NCBI RefSeq assembly: GCF_021699195.1
Contig: NZ_SSXE01000055.1
Location: forward strand, 1 to 48,644
Origin: Nonomuraea sp. MG754425
GTDB lineage: Bacteria > Actinomycetota > Actinomycetes > Streptosporangiales > Streptosporangiaceae
Direction: 5' to 3'
DNA: 48,644 bases
Shown piece by piece: positions 1 through 8,129 of the stretch. Below the pieces are notes generated by a model. The model did not search any database, was not told the DNA's origin, and saw only the letters and a program-made list of their open reading frames with translations. The stretch's first letter is position 1. Every line of letters begins with the position of its first letter. The position numbers were made by a program, and so were the translations under genes.

Positions 1-1681
1 GGGCGTCGAGGGCGGCGGTGGGTTCGTCGCAGATGAGCAGGTCGGCGTCGCGGTGGAAGCCGCGGGCGACGGCGATGCGCTGCCATTGGCCGCCGGACAA
101 CTCGCAGCCGTCCTTGAAACGGCGATCCAGCAGGGTGCGGTAGCCGTGCGGGAGGCCGGTGATCACGTCGTCGGCGCCGGCGATGGCGGCGGCGGCGTGC
201 AGGGCGGGCTCGCCCCGATCGGTGCCCATGGTGATGTTGTAGCGGGCGGTGAGCGGCCAGCGGGTGTGGTCCTGGGCGATGACGGCGGTGCGCAGGCGGA
301 CCGCGTCGGGGTGGACGCCGGCCAGATCGACGTCGTCCCAGTGGACGGTGCCGGTGCCGGGTTCGTACAGGCCGGCCAGGATCTTGGCGAGGGTGGTCTT
401 GCCGGAGCCGTTCTCGCCGACGAGCGCGATCACCTCGCCGCGTTTGATCTCCAGGGACACCCCGCGCAGGGCCGGGGCGTCGGAGCCGGGGTAGGAGAAC
501 GTGATGTTCTCGGCGGCGATCCGGCGCGAGCCGGCCAGCGTCGCGGCGGCGGGACGGTCGCTGGTCGGGGCGTGCCGGGCGGCGCACAGGTCGAGGAACG
601 TGGTGAAGTCGGTGAAGTACAGGCCCTCCTCGTACAGGCGGTTGGTGGCGTACATGAGGTTGGCCAGGGAAGCTTGGGCGGATTTGATGGCCAGGACGGC
701 GGTGCCGGCGACGGCCAGGGGGATGGCGGCCACCATCAGCAGCAGGCCGAGCGCGACGTAGACGAGCCCCGCGCCGATGCCGCCGATGGCCTCTCCGACG
801 AGCCGCGCGATCGTCTGCCGGCGGGCGAGGCCGAGGCGGACGTCCTGCTCGGCGACGGCGACCGCGTCGTACATGCGCAGCAGGAAGCCCCGCATGGTGA
901 ACGCGCGGACCTCGGCGGCGGAGTCGCGCTCGGCCAGCAGCCTGCCGATGATCCATTTGCGGCGGCGCACCGGGATCAGGGCGTACTCGGTGGTGTAGCG
1001 CATGCGGGCGGCGCGGATGGCGGCCCACGCGTCGGGCAGGACGGCCAGCAGCAGGAGCGGCAGCAGGACAGGATGCAGCACACCCAGGACCCCGGCCACG
1101 GCGATGAGCCCGATGACGGCGCTCAGCACGTCGATCGCGGACGTGACCACGGTGGAGGCGATGAACATGCCGCGCGAGGTGGCGCGTTCGAGAGCGTCGT
1201 GGAAGTCGGGGTCGTCGAAGGCGGCGAGCGGGACCGCGCTCGTCTGCTCGTAGAGCCCTTCCTCGGTCACGCGCGAGATCTGCGGCATGAGACGGGACTG
1301 CGCCCACCCCGCGCCTGCCTGCACCACGGCGCGCAGCGCGGCGGACGCGGCGACGAGGGCGAGACTCGGCAGCGCGGCCTGGACCCGGTCGAGGGTCGGC
1401 CCGGTGGTGAACAGCGCGGTGAGCACGCCGGTGGTGGCCAGCAGCCCGAAGGCGGTGAAGACGCCGCCGAGCAGGTTGAGGATGACCGCGCACAGGGTGT
1501 CGCGGGGGCTGGCCCGCCAGGCCACGTCCATGGCCTGGCGGACGAGGGAGGGCAGGCGTCTGGCGATCGTGAGGAAGCGCACTTCGGCCATCTTGTCGGC
1601 GTGGCCGTACCAGTCGGAGATCGTGATCTCGCCCATCTCCAGGGCATCATCTGCCATGACGGAGAGTATGGACGCGGCCAC
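1..1681 (-). CDS. ABC exporter, fused membrane and ATP-binding domains (3' end cut by window edge)
   Basis: About 560 residues are visible; the stop lies beyond base 1. The first 360 or so residues hold several hydrophobic spans and resemble an ABC exporter transmembrane domain. The ATPase domain follows: Walker A GENGSGKTT near residue 422, signature LSGGQWQR near 527, and Walker B DLLICDEPTAALDA at the edge. The start chosen is GTG at 1681 because GAGGA sits 7 bases upstream; ATG at 1657 is the alternative and has no clear ribosome site. It is a half-transporter that would dimerise in the membrane. It lies on the same strand as the RiPP operon, 259 bases beyond its last gene, so export of, or immunity to, the peptide is a reasonable inference. 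Many lantibiotic-type exporters have this layout, but no peptidase C39 domain is seen here. Substrate unknown. Confidence 0.9.
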   Translation of the reverse strand, partial: MAASILSVMADDALEMGEITISDWYGHADKMAEVRFLTIARRLPSLVRQAMDVAWRASPRDTLCAVILNLLGGVFTAFGLLATTGVLTALFTTGPTLDRVQAALPSLALVAASAALRAVVQAGAGWAQSRLMPQISRVTEEGLYEQTSAVPLAAFDDPDFHDALERATSRGMFIASTVVTSAIDVLSAVIGLIAVAGVLGVLHPVLLPLLLLAVLPDAWAAIRAARMRYTTEYALIPVRRRKWIIGRLLAERDSAAEVRAFTMRGFLLRMYDAVAVAEQDVRLGLARRQTIARLVGEAIGGIGAGLVYVALGLLLMVAAIPLAVAGTAVLAIKSAQASLANLMYATNRLYEEGLYFTDFTTFLDLCAARHAPTSDRPAAATLAGSRRIAAENITFSYPGSDAPALRGVSLEIKRGEVIALVGENGSGKTTLAKILAGLYEPGTGTVHWDDVDLAGVHPDAVRLRTAVIAQDHTRWPLTARYNITMGTDRGEPALHAAAAIAGADDVITGLPHGYRTLLDRRFKDGCELSGGQWQRIAVARGFHRDADLLICDEPTAALDA

Positions 1682-1733
1682 TGACAGTTCCTCGTGTTGG
1701 TGACCCTCAGCCGGATCTTGCCGCCCGTCACGG

Positions 1734-1898
1734 TCAGCGACGCCGCCACGCCCTCCGGCCCCGGGGTGTGGAAGACGAATCCCGCCGGATCGGACTCGAC
1801 GAGTTCTTCGAGGCGTACACGGAAGTGTTGTCCAGGTTCAGCCGAACGCCGCAGGACGCGTCACCCGGCGCGCGGCCGGTGTTCCGCGGATTCTTCAC
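1734..1898 (-). CDS. Possible 54-residue ORF in the gap between antiporter and ABC exporter
   Basis: The 259-base gap 1682-1940 has no recognised gene. A GTG at 1898 with GGAGG 8 bases upstream opens a 54-residue frame beginning VKNPRNTGRAPGDASCGVRL, then turning Ser/Arg-rich and ending WRRR. A second minus-strand frame over 1860-1690 also has coding-like third-position bias (it includes ESDPAGFVFHTPG and TVTGGKIRLRV), so the stretch could be one small gene broken by a frameshift rather than a real 54-mer. No family is recognised. Its position at the end of the RiPP operon is the only reason to list it. Confidence 0.2.
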   Translation of the reverse strand: MKNPRNTGRAPGDASCGVRLNLDNTSVYASKNSSSPIRRDSSSTPRGRRAWRRR

Positions 1899-1940
1899 GA
1901 TGCCCGCCTCCGCAGACCCGCCGTCCTGACCCGGGCGTGC

Positions 1941-3197
1941 TCACCTACAGGTCGCATCGCACCGATGGGGTTGCCGGCAGGGGAAGCGCCGGGTGACGAA
2001 GGCGTAGAACGGCCCGGCGAGAGCCGTGGACAACAGCGCCATCGCCACCAGGACCAGGTAGAGCTCCGACGTGAGGATTCCGGCCTCGTGTCCCGCCTGC
2101 AGCACCACCAACTCGGTCAGCCCGCGGGTGTTCAACAAGGCGGCGGCGCGCATCGCGTCCCGGGGGGTCCGGCCACCCAGCAGCGCTCCGGCATAGGACC
2201 CGAGCGTCTTGCTGCCGACGGCGACGACGGTGACCAGTACGACCATGAGCCATGGCATCGCATGCCACGGCTCGGACAACGCGGTGAGCCCGGCCACCAC
2301 GAAGAACACGGGGACCAGGAGCCGGCCGAGGTGCGAGATGAGCTGGACCGGCCGCTGCCACCGCTCACCGACGGGTAGCGCCAAGCCCACGAGGAGTGCC
2401 CCGAAGACCTCGGTGAGCCCCCACGACCGCATCGACGACGAGACGCCCATGGCGGCCACGGCCACGATCCCGGCGGTGACGTACGGGTGCCGGCCGATCC
2501 AGGTCTGACCCGGCCAGTTGCCCAGGAACCGCCGTAGCAGCAGGCAGCCCAGCACCCCACCGGCGATGAGCCCGAGGAGAACCGGCAGGCCGGTCAGCGC
2601 GCTGGCTGCCAGGCTCAACGACACGGCCAGCAACAGCCAGGCCACCACGTCGGTGGTCATGGCCGTGGCCATGGCCAGCCTGCCCAGATCCGTGCCGGTG
2701 AGCCGATGCGCGGACAGAACGCCGGCGAGGACGGGGACCGCGGTGACCGCGAAACAGGTGGCGATCATCAGCACCAACGCAGCCGCGGGCGCCTCGCCGC
2801 GCAGTGCGCCGTCCGGTCGCGCGACGAGCCACCAGCCGACGAGAAGCCCGGTCACGGCCGGCACGAGCAGCGTGCCCAGCCCGGTCCACACGACGTCCTT
2901 CCCGATCGTGTTCCCCGGCGCCCGGCCCAGATCGTGGGCGACGCCGACGATGAAGAGCACGAGCCCGACGTGCCCGATGAAGCTCAGCGCCTCGGTGACG
3001 TCCGGCGACAGCAACCCGCCGGGCCCGGCGGCATCGAGGTGCGGAAGGAGCACCGGCCCCAGGGCCAGGCCCGCCGTGATCTCGACGATGACAGCGGGCT
3101 GCCGCAGGAATCCGGCCACCACGCGGGCGACGAGGAGAACGACGCCCAGCGCGAGGAGGGCCGCCAGCAGTTGGCCGGCGAATTCGATCGCCGTCAT
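1941..3197 (-). CDS. Cation:proton antiporter, CPA2 (KefB/NapA-like) family
   Basis: The 418-residue product is almost wholly hydrophobic, with 11-13 predicted membrane spans and no C-terminal nucleotide-binding domain, which fits the Na+/H+ exchanger domain of the CPA2 family. Typical segments are the first helices (QLLAALLALGVVLLVARVV), a glycine-rich second region (ITAGLALGPVLL) and the late LLNTRGLTELVVLQ motif, which matches the conserved N-T-R-G-x-x-E region of this family. ATG at 3197 overlaps the stop of the flavin reductase (ATGA), so it is translationally coupled and last in the RiPP operon. Exchange of Na+ or K+ for H+ is the family role; in this setting it may protect against the product, which is inference. 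Confidence 0.85.
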   Translation of the reverse strand: MTAIEFAGQLLAALLALGVVLLVARVVAGFLRQPAVIVEITAGLALGPVLLPHLDAAGPGGLLSPDVTEALSFIGHVGLVLFIVGVAHDLGRAPGNTIGKDVVWTGLGTLLVPAVTGLLVGWWLVARPDGALRGEAPAAALVLMIATCFAVTAVPVLAGVLSAHRLTGTDLGRLAMATAMTTDVVAWLLLAVSLSLAASALTGLPVLLGLIAGGVLGCLLLRRFLGNWPGQTWIGRHPYVTAGIVAVAAMGVSSSMRSWGLTEVFGALLVGLALPVGERWQRPVQLISHLGRLLVPVFFVVAGLTALSEPWHAMPWLMVVLVTVVAVGSKTLGSYAGALLGGRTPRDAMRAAALLNTRGLTELVVLQAGHEAGILTSELYLVLVAMALLSTALAGPFYAFVTRRFPCRQPHRCDATCR

Positions 3198-3712
3198 ACG
3201 TGTCCGATTCCGGCGGCGTCCCGTCGCGGGGGGCGGGACGCCGGCTCGCGGCCCCCCAGGCCGAGACCGCCGAGCACACCGTCATGGAAGACCAGGGGCT
3301 CCCCGCCGTAGATCGTGAGGTCCTGGACCTCGCCCAGGTACAGCAGGTGGTCGCCGGCCGGATGCCGATCCCACGGCCCGCACTGCAGGGTCGCCACACA
3401 GCCTTCGAGGCACGGGGCCATGAGCCCGTCACTCCACCGGACCGGCACGTTCGTCTCCGGGCCGCCGGCGAACCGCAGGGCCAGGTCCCGTTGGTCCGCG
3501 GCCAGCACGTTGACGGCGAAACCGCGCGACCGTAGCTGCTCGCCCGACTTCGCGGTCTTCGCCAGCGAGACCAGCACGAGTGGCGGGTCGAGCGAGACCG
3601 CGGTGAACGCGTTGACGGTCACGCCTCTCGGGCGGCCCAGCCGCAGATAGGTGACCACCGTGACGCCCGTCGCGAACTGGGCCAGGCACCTGCGAAGCTC
3701 ACGGCTGTTCAC
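3194..3712 (-). CDS. Flavin reductase domain protein, likely FADH2 supplier for the halogenase
   Basis: The 172-residue product matches the FMN-binding split-barrel flavin reductase family: RRCLAQFATGVTVVT near residues 8-21, NAFTAVSLDPPLVLVSL at 34-50, FAVNVL at 65-70 and the GDHLLYLGEV signature at 120-129. These enzymes use NAD(P)H to reduce free flavin for a two-component partner. The start is GTG at 3712, which overlaps the methyltransferase stop as GTGA; the longer upstream frame (to 3913) runs antisense-like through the methyltransferase and lacks family similarity. The only flavin-dependent two-component enzyme in the operon is the halogenase at 14279-15829, so supply of FADH2 to it is the best inference. 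It overlaps the antiporter start by 4 bases. Confidence 0.88.
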   Translation of the reverse strand: MNSRELRRCLAQFATGVTVVTYLRLGRPRGVTVNAFTAVSLDPPLVLVSLAKTAKSGEQLRSRGFAVNVLAADQRDLALRFAGGPETNVPVRWSDGLMAPCLEGCVATLQCGPWDRHPAGDHLLYLGEVQDLTIYGGEPLVFHDGVLGGLGLGGREPASRPPRRDAAGIGHV

Positions 3713-4473
3713 GTGGCTCGGGCGACGAAGTACAGCCGCGGCACCCGGTCGGGATCCGGCAGCGGAGTCGCCAGATCGTTGAGACGGCAGGCCCAGGCCC
3801 GGTCGAAACCGCTCTCGACCAGGGCGGCGATGATCTCCTCCGCGGGCCACGCGGTGATCGACGCATCCTGTTCGAAGCGCTCCCACCGGGTCGTCTCGTC
3901 GAGACGCCGGCATCCGGTCACCCGCGCCACGGCCCGTCGGCCGGCGGGGTCATAGGTGATCTTCACGACGAGCAGCAAGTCCTCCATGTCCCGTACCGTC
4001 GAGAAGTTCTGCATGCGCAGCCCCGTCATGCTGTGGACGTCGAAGACGAACGTGCCGCCCGGAGCGAGGGCACGTCGCACGGCCGAGAAGCACTTGCGCA
4101 GCGCGGCGACGTCGGGCAGGTGGTTGAGGGAGTCACCGGTACAGGTGACGAGGTGCACCGGCTCCTCGACGTCGAAGTCGGTGGCGTCGGCCGCCATGAG
4201 CCGCACGGCGCCGCCGCCCGGAACCTCTGCCGTACGGCGGGCGGCGATCTCCAGCATGGGGGCGGAGGCGTCGACCCCGACGACCTGGTATCCATGCTCG
4301 GCGAAGTGCGCGGCGAGCTGACCGGTGCCACAGCACAGGTCGAGGAGGCGGCGCTCCGACGGCTCGCTGATGCTCTCGAAGTAGCCGCGGATCGTCCGGG
4401 CGAAGTCAGTCACGGGGCCCGAGAAGTGGTTGTCGTAGATGGCCGCGAACGAGTGATCGTAGAAGTGCGTCAT
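3709..4473 (-). CDS. SAM-dependent methyltransferase, class I
   Basis: The 254-residue product has the class I Rossmann methyltransferase order: motif I LLDLCCGTGQ at residues 43-52, the acidic ribose-binding VVGVDAS near 64-70, MAADATDFD near 95, and a post-motif segment ALAPGGTFVFDVHS. The C-terminal half resembles the Methyltransf_25 type small-molecule or peptide enzymes. ATG at 4473 has GGAG 8 bases upstream. It follows the third HExxH gene by 23 bases and overlaps the flavin reductase by GTGA. In this operon it could methylate the peptide (N-terminus, C-terminus or a new hydroxyl); the target cannot be read from sequence. Confidence 0.85.
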   Translation of the reverse strand: MTHFYDHSFAAIYDNHFSGPVTDFARTIRGYFESISEPSERRLLDLCCGTGQLAAHFAEHGYQVVGVDASAPMLEIAARRTAEVPGGGAVRLMAADATDFDVEEPVHLVTCTGDSLNHLPDVAALRKCFSAVRRALAPGGTFVFDVHSMTGLRMQNFSTVRDMEDLLLVVKITYDPAGRRAVARVTGCRRLDETTRWERFEQDASITAWPAEEIIAALVESGFDRAWACRLNDLATPLPDPDRVPRLYFVARAT

Positions 4474-4496
4474 GCCATGGCTCCAGACCGTGTGCT

Positions 4497-5522
4497 TCAG
4501 GAAGGGGATACGGCCGACGGGCGGGTCGCGAGTTGCCCCGCGGCGGTCTCGACGACCGCCGATCCGGCTTCGGTGAGGTGGGCGTGGTAGCGGCGCAGGG
4601 TCGTGACGGCCTGGCCCGCCTGGTCGGCGAGCGCGTCCGCGCGTTCGTGGAGCGGCCCCTGCTCCGGGACGACCGCACCGGCGCGCCGGTAGAGGGAGGC
4701 ACACCGAACCAGCACGACGAGCTGCTGCAGGAGACCGGCCAGCGGCCGGTCGTCGGCTCGCAGCGGCGTCGCCACCAGGGGCGCCCTGCCTTCTGGACCG
4801 CTGGCCACGAGGGGTTCGGAGACGGCCGCGGCGTTGCAGAGGCTGTGGGTGGCCTCGTGGAGGAGCGACTCAGCGAGACGCACCTCGGCGGGGACGCCCG
4901 TGGTGCTGATCGCGCGGGAGTCACTGACGAAGGCGGCGCCGTGCGCCACGAAGTCGGTGAAGCCGACCAGGCCGTGTCCGGTCAGGTACCAGGCTTGGGC
5001 CAGCACGGCGTCGATCTCCGCGTACGCGGCGGGCCACGCCGTCGCCAGCAGTTCCATGGCGCGTTCGAGGGTCGGCTCCTCGGGCCAGGGCACGAGCCTG
5101 CTGGTCAACGTGGCCGGGTCCAGTTCGGCGGGAGCCTGGGCGAGGGCCCGCCGGACACACGCGGCGGCGTACTCGTCGTCCGGCCGCCCGATGAATCGGC
5201 GTGCGCCCGCGCCTGCCCGCCGCTCCCGGTACCTGGTGGCCTGGCCGGCGAGTCTCATGGCGGCCTCGCGCGAGCGCCGCGGATGTGCCTCGGCGCCGCG
5301 GAGGTGATGGTAGAGGTGGTAGACGCCGGGGTAGAGCGGCAGGCCGCCGTCCGCGTGCAGCGCCTGGTCGAGTGCGACGGTGACCTCGTGGTCGTCCGTG
5401 CCGAACAGGTGGAGCGCGGCGGCTCGCAGCTCGGTCGCGACGGTCGCCTCCAGGCGCTCGCGCTGCCGCGTGGCCACGTCCGTCTCCGGCTCGACGAGGG
5501 GATGTCGATCAGCGGTGCTCAC
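4497..5522 (-). CDS. HExxH-motif protein, alphaKG-HExxH-type peptide beta-hydroxylase family (copy 1)
   Basis: The 341-residue product carries LLHEATHS, giving a HExxH motif at residues 222-226, followed by the family's downstream arginine signature PLRADDRPLAGLLQ. This family was first seen as a C-terminal domain next to RiPP precursors and in FxsB-like radical SAM fusions. Characterised members are Fe(II)/alpha-ketoglutarate oxygenases that hydroxylate a beta carbon in a peptide, so the motif binds iron and the protein is not a protease. GTG at 5522 with AAGGGA 7 bases upstream is the start. It lies 30 bases after the M16 peptidase stop. It is about 80 residues shorter than the other two copies and diverged from them, so it probably modifies a different residue. 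Confidence 0.8.
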   Translation of the reverse strand: MSTADRHPLVEPETDVATRQRERLEATVATELRAAALHLFGTDDHEVTVALDQALHADGGLPLYPGVYHLYHHLRGAEAHPRRSREAAMRLAGQATRYRERRAGAGARRFIGRPDDEYAAACVRRALAQAPAELDPATLTSRLVPWPEEPTLERAMELLATAWPAAYAEIDAVLAQAWYLTGHGLVGFTDFVAHGAAFVSDSRAISTTGVPAEVRLAESLLHEATHSLCNAAAVSEPLVASGPEGRAPLVATPLRADDRPLAGLLQQLVVLVRCASLYRRAGAVVPEQGPLHERADALADQAGQAVTTLRRYHAHLTEAGSAVVETAAGQLATRPSAVSPS

Positions 5523-5552
5523 AACGGATTCCCTTTCGTGCTCATGGCTGCG

Positions 5553-8129
5553 TCAGTTGATGCTCACGGTCCGGCCGAGATCCGGAGCCAGACAGCGTTT
5601 CGCCGCCTCCGCCAGCTCGTCCGCGCTGATCGCCAGGAGGCGATCGGCGGTCAGCGGGTCCGCGGCGAACGGCGACCAGGCGTGCTCCAGGAGCCCGGCG
5701 AGGTCCGACCGGCCAGGCGGTCCGAAAGCATGGGTCCGCGCCGCCATCACCCGTGCTGTTTCCAGGTCGTCGTCCCCTGGAGGGGCGTAGTGCCGCTCGA
5801 TGATCTCGAGCAGCTCATCGGTTCTGGACGCGCCGGTGGGGTCGGCGTGGGTGGACAGGCACAACCCGCCGCGTACGCCGTCGAAGAAGGCATGAGCCCC
5901 GTAGGCGCCGCCATCCTCGCGCAGGACCTGATGGGCGATCCGGCGCCTGATGTCGGAGGCGAGCACGGCCGCCACCGCCCGGTCCAGCTCCGGCGGTACG
6001 GGCCAGGCCACGGCGTGGGCGAAGCGGTCCCGGCCGCGAGCCACCTTGACGGCTTCGGCGGCAGGCGGGTCCGGCTCCCTCTCGCCACCGACGGACAACT
6101 CGCGGCTCAACGACCTGGCTTCGGCCGGCACGTCCTTCCCGACCACGAGGACGCGCACCGGTGCGGCCGCCAACCGGGTCAGCGCCGGGTGGAAAGCGCC
6201 GGCCGCGGCCGGGCCGCGCCACGCCACCATGGCGGGCAGCCCGTTCACGGCGTCCTGCGCCGCGCCCGGCACTGACACCTTCCCGAGCGCGGCGCTCTCG
6301 GCCAGCTCGTGGGGGGCGGTGACCAGCCGCCAGGAGCCCTCGTCCAGGCATCTCCCGACGCTCCGGACCGCGCGCTCGGCGCCCTGCTCCGTGGAGAGGA
6401 GATCGGTCACGCGCTCCAGCAGGCGGCGCCATCCGCCCGGAGTCCAATCGGAGAGGACCAGGTCGAGAACCGGCTGCCCGCCGTCCATCCGTACCTGTGG
6501 ACGGGCCACCACCGGGCGGGGCCCGGTATCGGCTCCTGGAGCGGCAAGGGACTGCACCAACCGGATGAGCGGCCAGAGCAGCCGGGCGTCGTCGTGGGTG
6601 ACCGGCACCAGCACGTGACCGTAGACGCCGCGCGGGCCGTCCGGCAGCACTTCCAGAGAGGTGTCCAGCCGCTGCACGCGTGGCGGGACGGGTATCGCCA
6701 GCTCGGCCACGCCACGCAGGGGCAGGCACGAGGCGTCCTGGCTGGGCCGCGGCCCTTGCCACACCCGCTCGTCGGCCTGCCGGCGCTCCGGCGACGGCGG
6801 GGTGATCGGTTCCGCGCGGTGCGGCACCGGGTCGAGCACCCGGGCCTCGACGCGCATCTGGGCGAGGGGCGAGGGATCGCGCTCCCGCGAGCAACTGCCG
6901 TACCTCTCGTGCGGCGGCTCGTCGTCGTTCGCGAGCTGGAGCGGACTGAGACCGGTGGCCTGGGCCCCCGCCAGTGCCAGGCCCCAGGCGATGTCCGGCG
7001 GAAGCGTCCGGTAAGGCTCGGTGAGGCGGTGGAGCAGCGGTGGCGGCGGATCGTGGGCCGTCCTGCCGTCGCGCCAGCCGGCGAGCGCATCCTCGAGCCG
7101 TCGCCGCAGGTCGGCTGCCTCCTGCCGGGGATCCCCGGACCCGCTCGCGCGGGTTGCCGCCACCACGATGACCGACGTGTCGATCGCCACCGGGCGGCAG
7201 ACCAGCCCGCGCTGCTGCGCCGGCCGCCAGGTGGCGGAGAGATGGTCGTGGATCTCGAAGGCCAGCCGCCAGGACTCCGGCCGGCCCCCGGGCAGCGTGA
7301 TGTCCGCCGCCACCCACCGCTGGTCGCGCAGGTGGCCGGGCGCGTGCAGCGAGGCCGGGCGGACCCGAGCCGGCGGAGCCTCGTCAGGGGCGGCGGTCGC
7401 CCGGCGCTCCCGGTGCGCGGCGCCGAGAGCCGTCAGCGTCTGCGCCAGCTCCGGCCCGACCGCGAAGGAGAACGCGCGTCTCGGCTGGTAGCAGCGCTGA
7501 TGGAAGGCGTGTCCCGAGTCCGGTGTCAGCGCTGTGAGCGCCGAGGGCACCCCCTCGTGCCGGTACTGTTCGTACCCGTCGGGATGCAGGTGGCGCGCCA
7601 TCAGCCGGACGACCCACTGAGCGTCGGTCTCCGGCTTGAGCAGCATCTCGTTGAAGACGATGCCCGTCCATCCGGACCGGCTTCCCGCACCCTGCCCCGA
7701 GGGGATGTCGATGGCCCGGCAGCTCTCGCGCAGGAACTCCCGTTCCGACAGCAGCGGACGATAGACCGCGTCGAGCACCACGTCGAGGACGTCACGGAAG
7801 TCCGAGCCGCTGCCGGCGGTGAAGGTGCACGCGGTGCGCCCGCACTCAGTGAACCCGTTGAGGAAACCGGAGCGGCAGCGGAACGCGGTGGTCAGCAGGG
7901 CGCTGCTCATCGGGTACGTCGCCGATCCCGCGCCGATCCAGTGCTCCAGCACGTGCGCGACACCGCTGTCATCCTCGGCGGGGGTGTCGAAGCTGATCCC
8001 GAACGCCCGCGTCGTCCGCTCGCGTTGCCAGTGGAGATGAACGGCCCCGCTCTCATGACGCCAGAGGGAGACCGGGGCGTCCTGCCGGGAGACCTGGTTC
8101 AGCAACTGCCAGTCGCCGGAGGGGATCAC
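5553..8129 (-). CDS. M16 peptidase, PreP/M16C-like single-chain metalloprotease; candidate leader peptidase
   Basis: The 858-residue product has the inverted zinc motif HxxEH as HVLEH (residues 59-63) inside GVAHVLEHWIGAGSATYP, which closely follows the presequence protease (PreP) pattern. The third zinc ligand is the Glu of GIVFNEM (residue 161), 98 residues on, as in PreP. Near residue 740 the C-terminal half keeps REDGGAYGAHAFF, equal to the substrate-binding GGAYG loop. Family members cleave short unfolded peptides inside a closed chamber. GTG at 8129 overlaps the ThiF stop (GTGA) with GGAG 5 bases upstream; an upstream frame extension to 8213 is not needed. Cleavage of the leader of the 44-residue precursor is inferred from the operon. 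A role in self-protection by degrading peptide is possible too. Confidence 0.88.
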   Translation of the reverse strand: MIPSGDWQLLNQVSRQDAPVSLWRHESGAVHLHWQRERTTRAFGISFDTPAEDDSGVAHVLEHWIGAGSATYPMSSALLTTAFRCRSGFLNGFTECGRTACTFTAGSGSDFRDVLDVVLDAVYRPLLSEREFLRESCRAIDIPSGQGAGSRSGWTGIVFNEMLLKPETDAQWVVRLMARHLHPDGYEQYRHEGVPSALTALTPDSGHAFHQRCYQPRRAFSFAVGPELAQTLTALGAAHRERRATAAPDEAPPARVRPASLHAPGHLRDQRWVAADITLPGGRPESWRLAFEIHDHLSATWRPAQQRGLVCRPVAIDTSVIVVAATRASGSGDPRQEAADLRRRLEDALAGWRDGRTAHDPPPPLLHRLTEPYRTLPPDIAWGLALAGAQATGLSPLQLANDDEPPHERYGSCSRERDPSPLAQMRVEARVLDPVPHRAEPITPPSPERRQADERVWQGPRPSQDASCLPLRGVAELAIPVPPRVQRLDTSLEVLPDGPRGVYGHVLVPVTHDDARLLWPLIRLVQSLAAPGADTGPRPVVARPQVRMDGGQPVLDLVLSDWTPGGWRRLLERVTDLLSTEQGAERAVRSVGRCLDEGSWRLVTAPHELAESAALGKVSVPGAAQDAVNGLPAMVAWRGPAAAGAFHPALTRLAAAPVRVLVVGKDVPAEARSLSRELSVGGEREPDPPAAEAVKVARGRDRFAHAVAWPVPPELDRAVAAVLASDIRRRIAHQVLREDGGAYGAHAFFDGVRGGLCLSTHADPTGASRTDELLEIIERHYAPPGDDDLETARVMAARTHAFGPPGRSDLAGLLEHAWSPFAADPLTADRLLAISADELAEAAKRCLAPDLGRTVSIN

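Noticed and set aside
53..1684. 543-codon plus-strand frame opposite the ABC exporter
   Set aside because: Gly/Asp/Ala repeats caused by antisense reading; the minus strand shows Walker A, signature and Walker B motifs.
4497..5522. Reading HExxH as a zinc protease motif
   Set aside because: The arginine signature downstream and the RiPP setting match the alphaKG-HExxH oxygenase family better than any metalloprotease.
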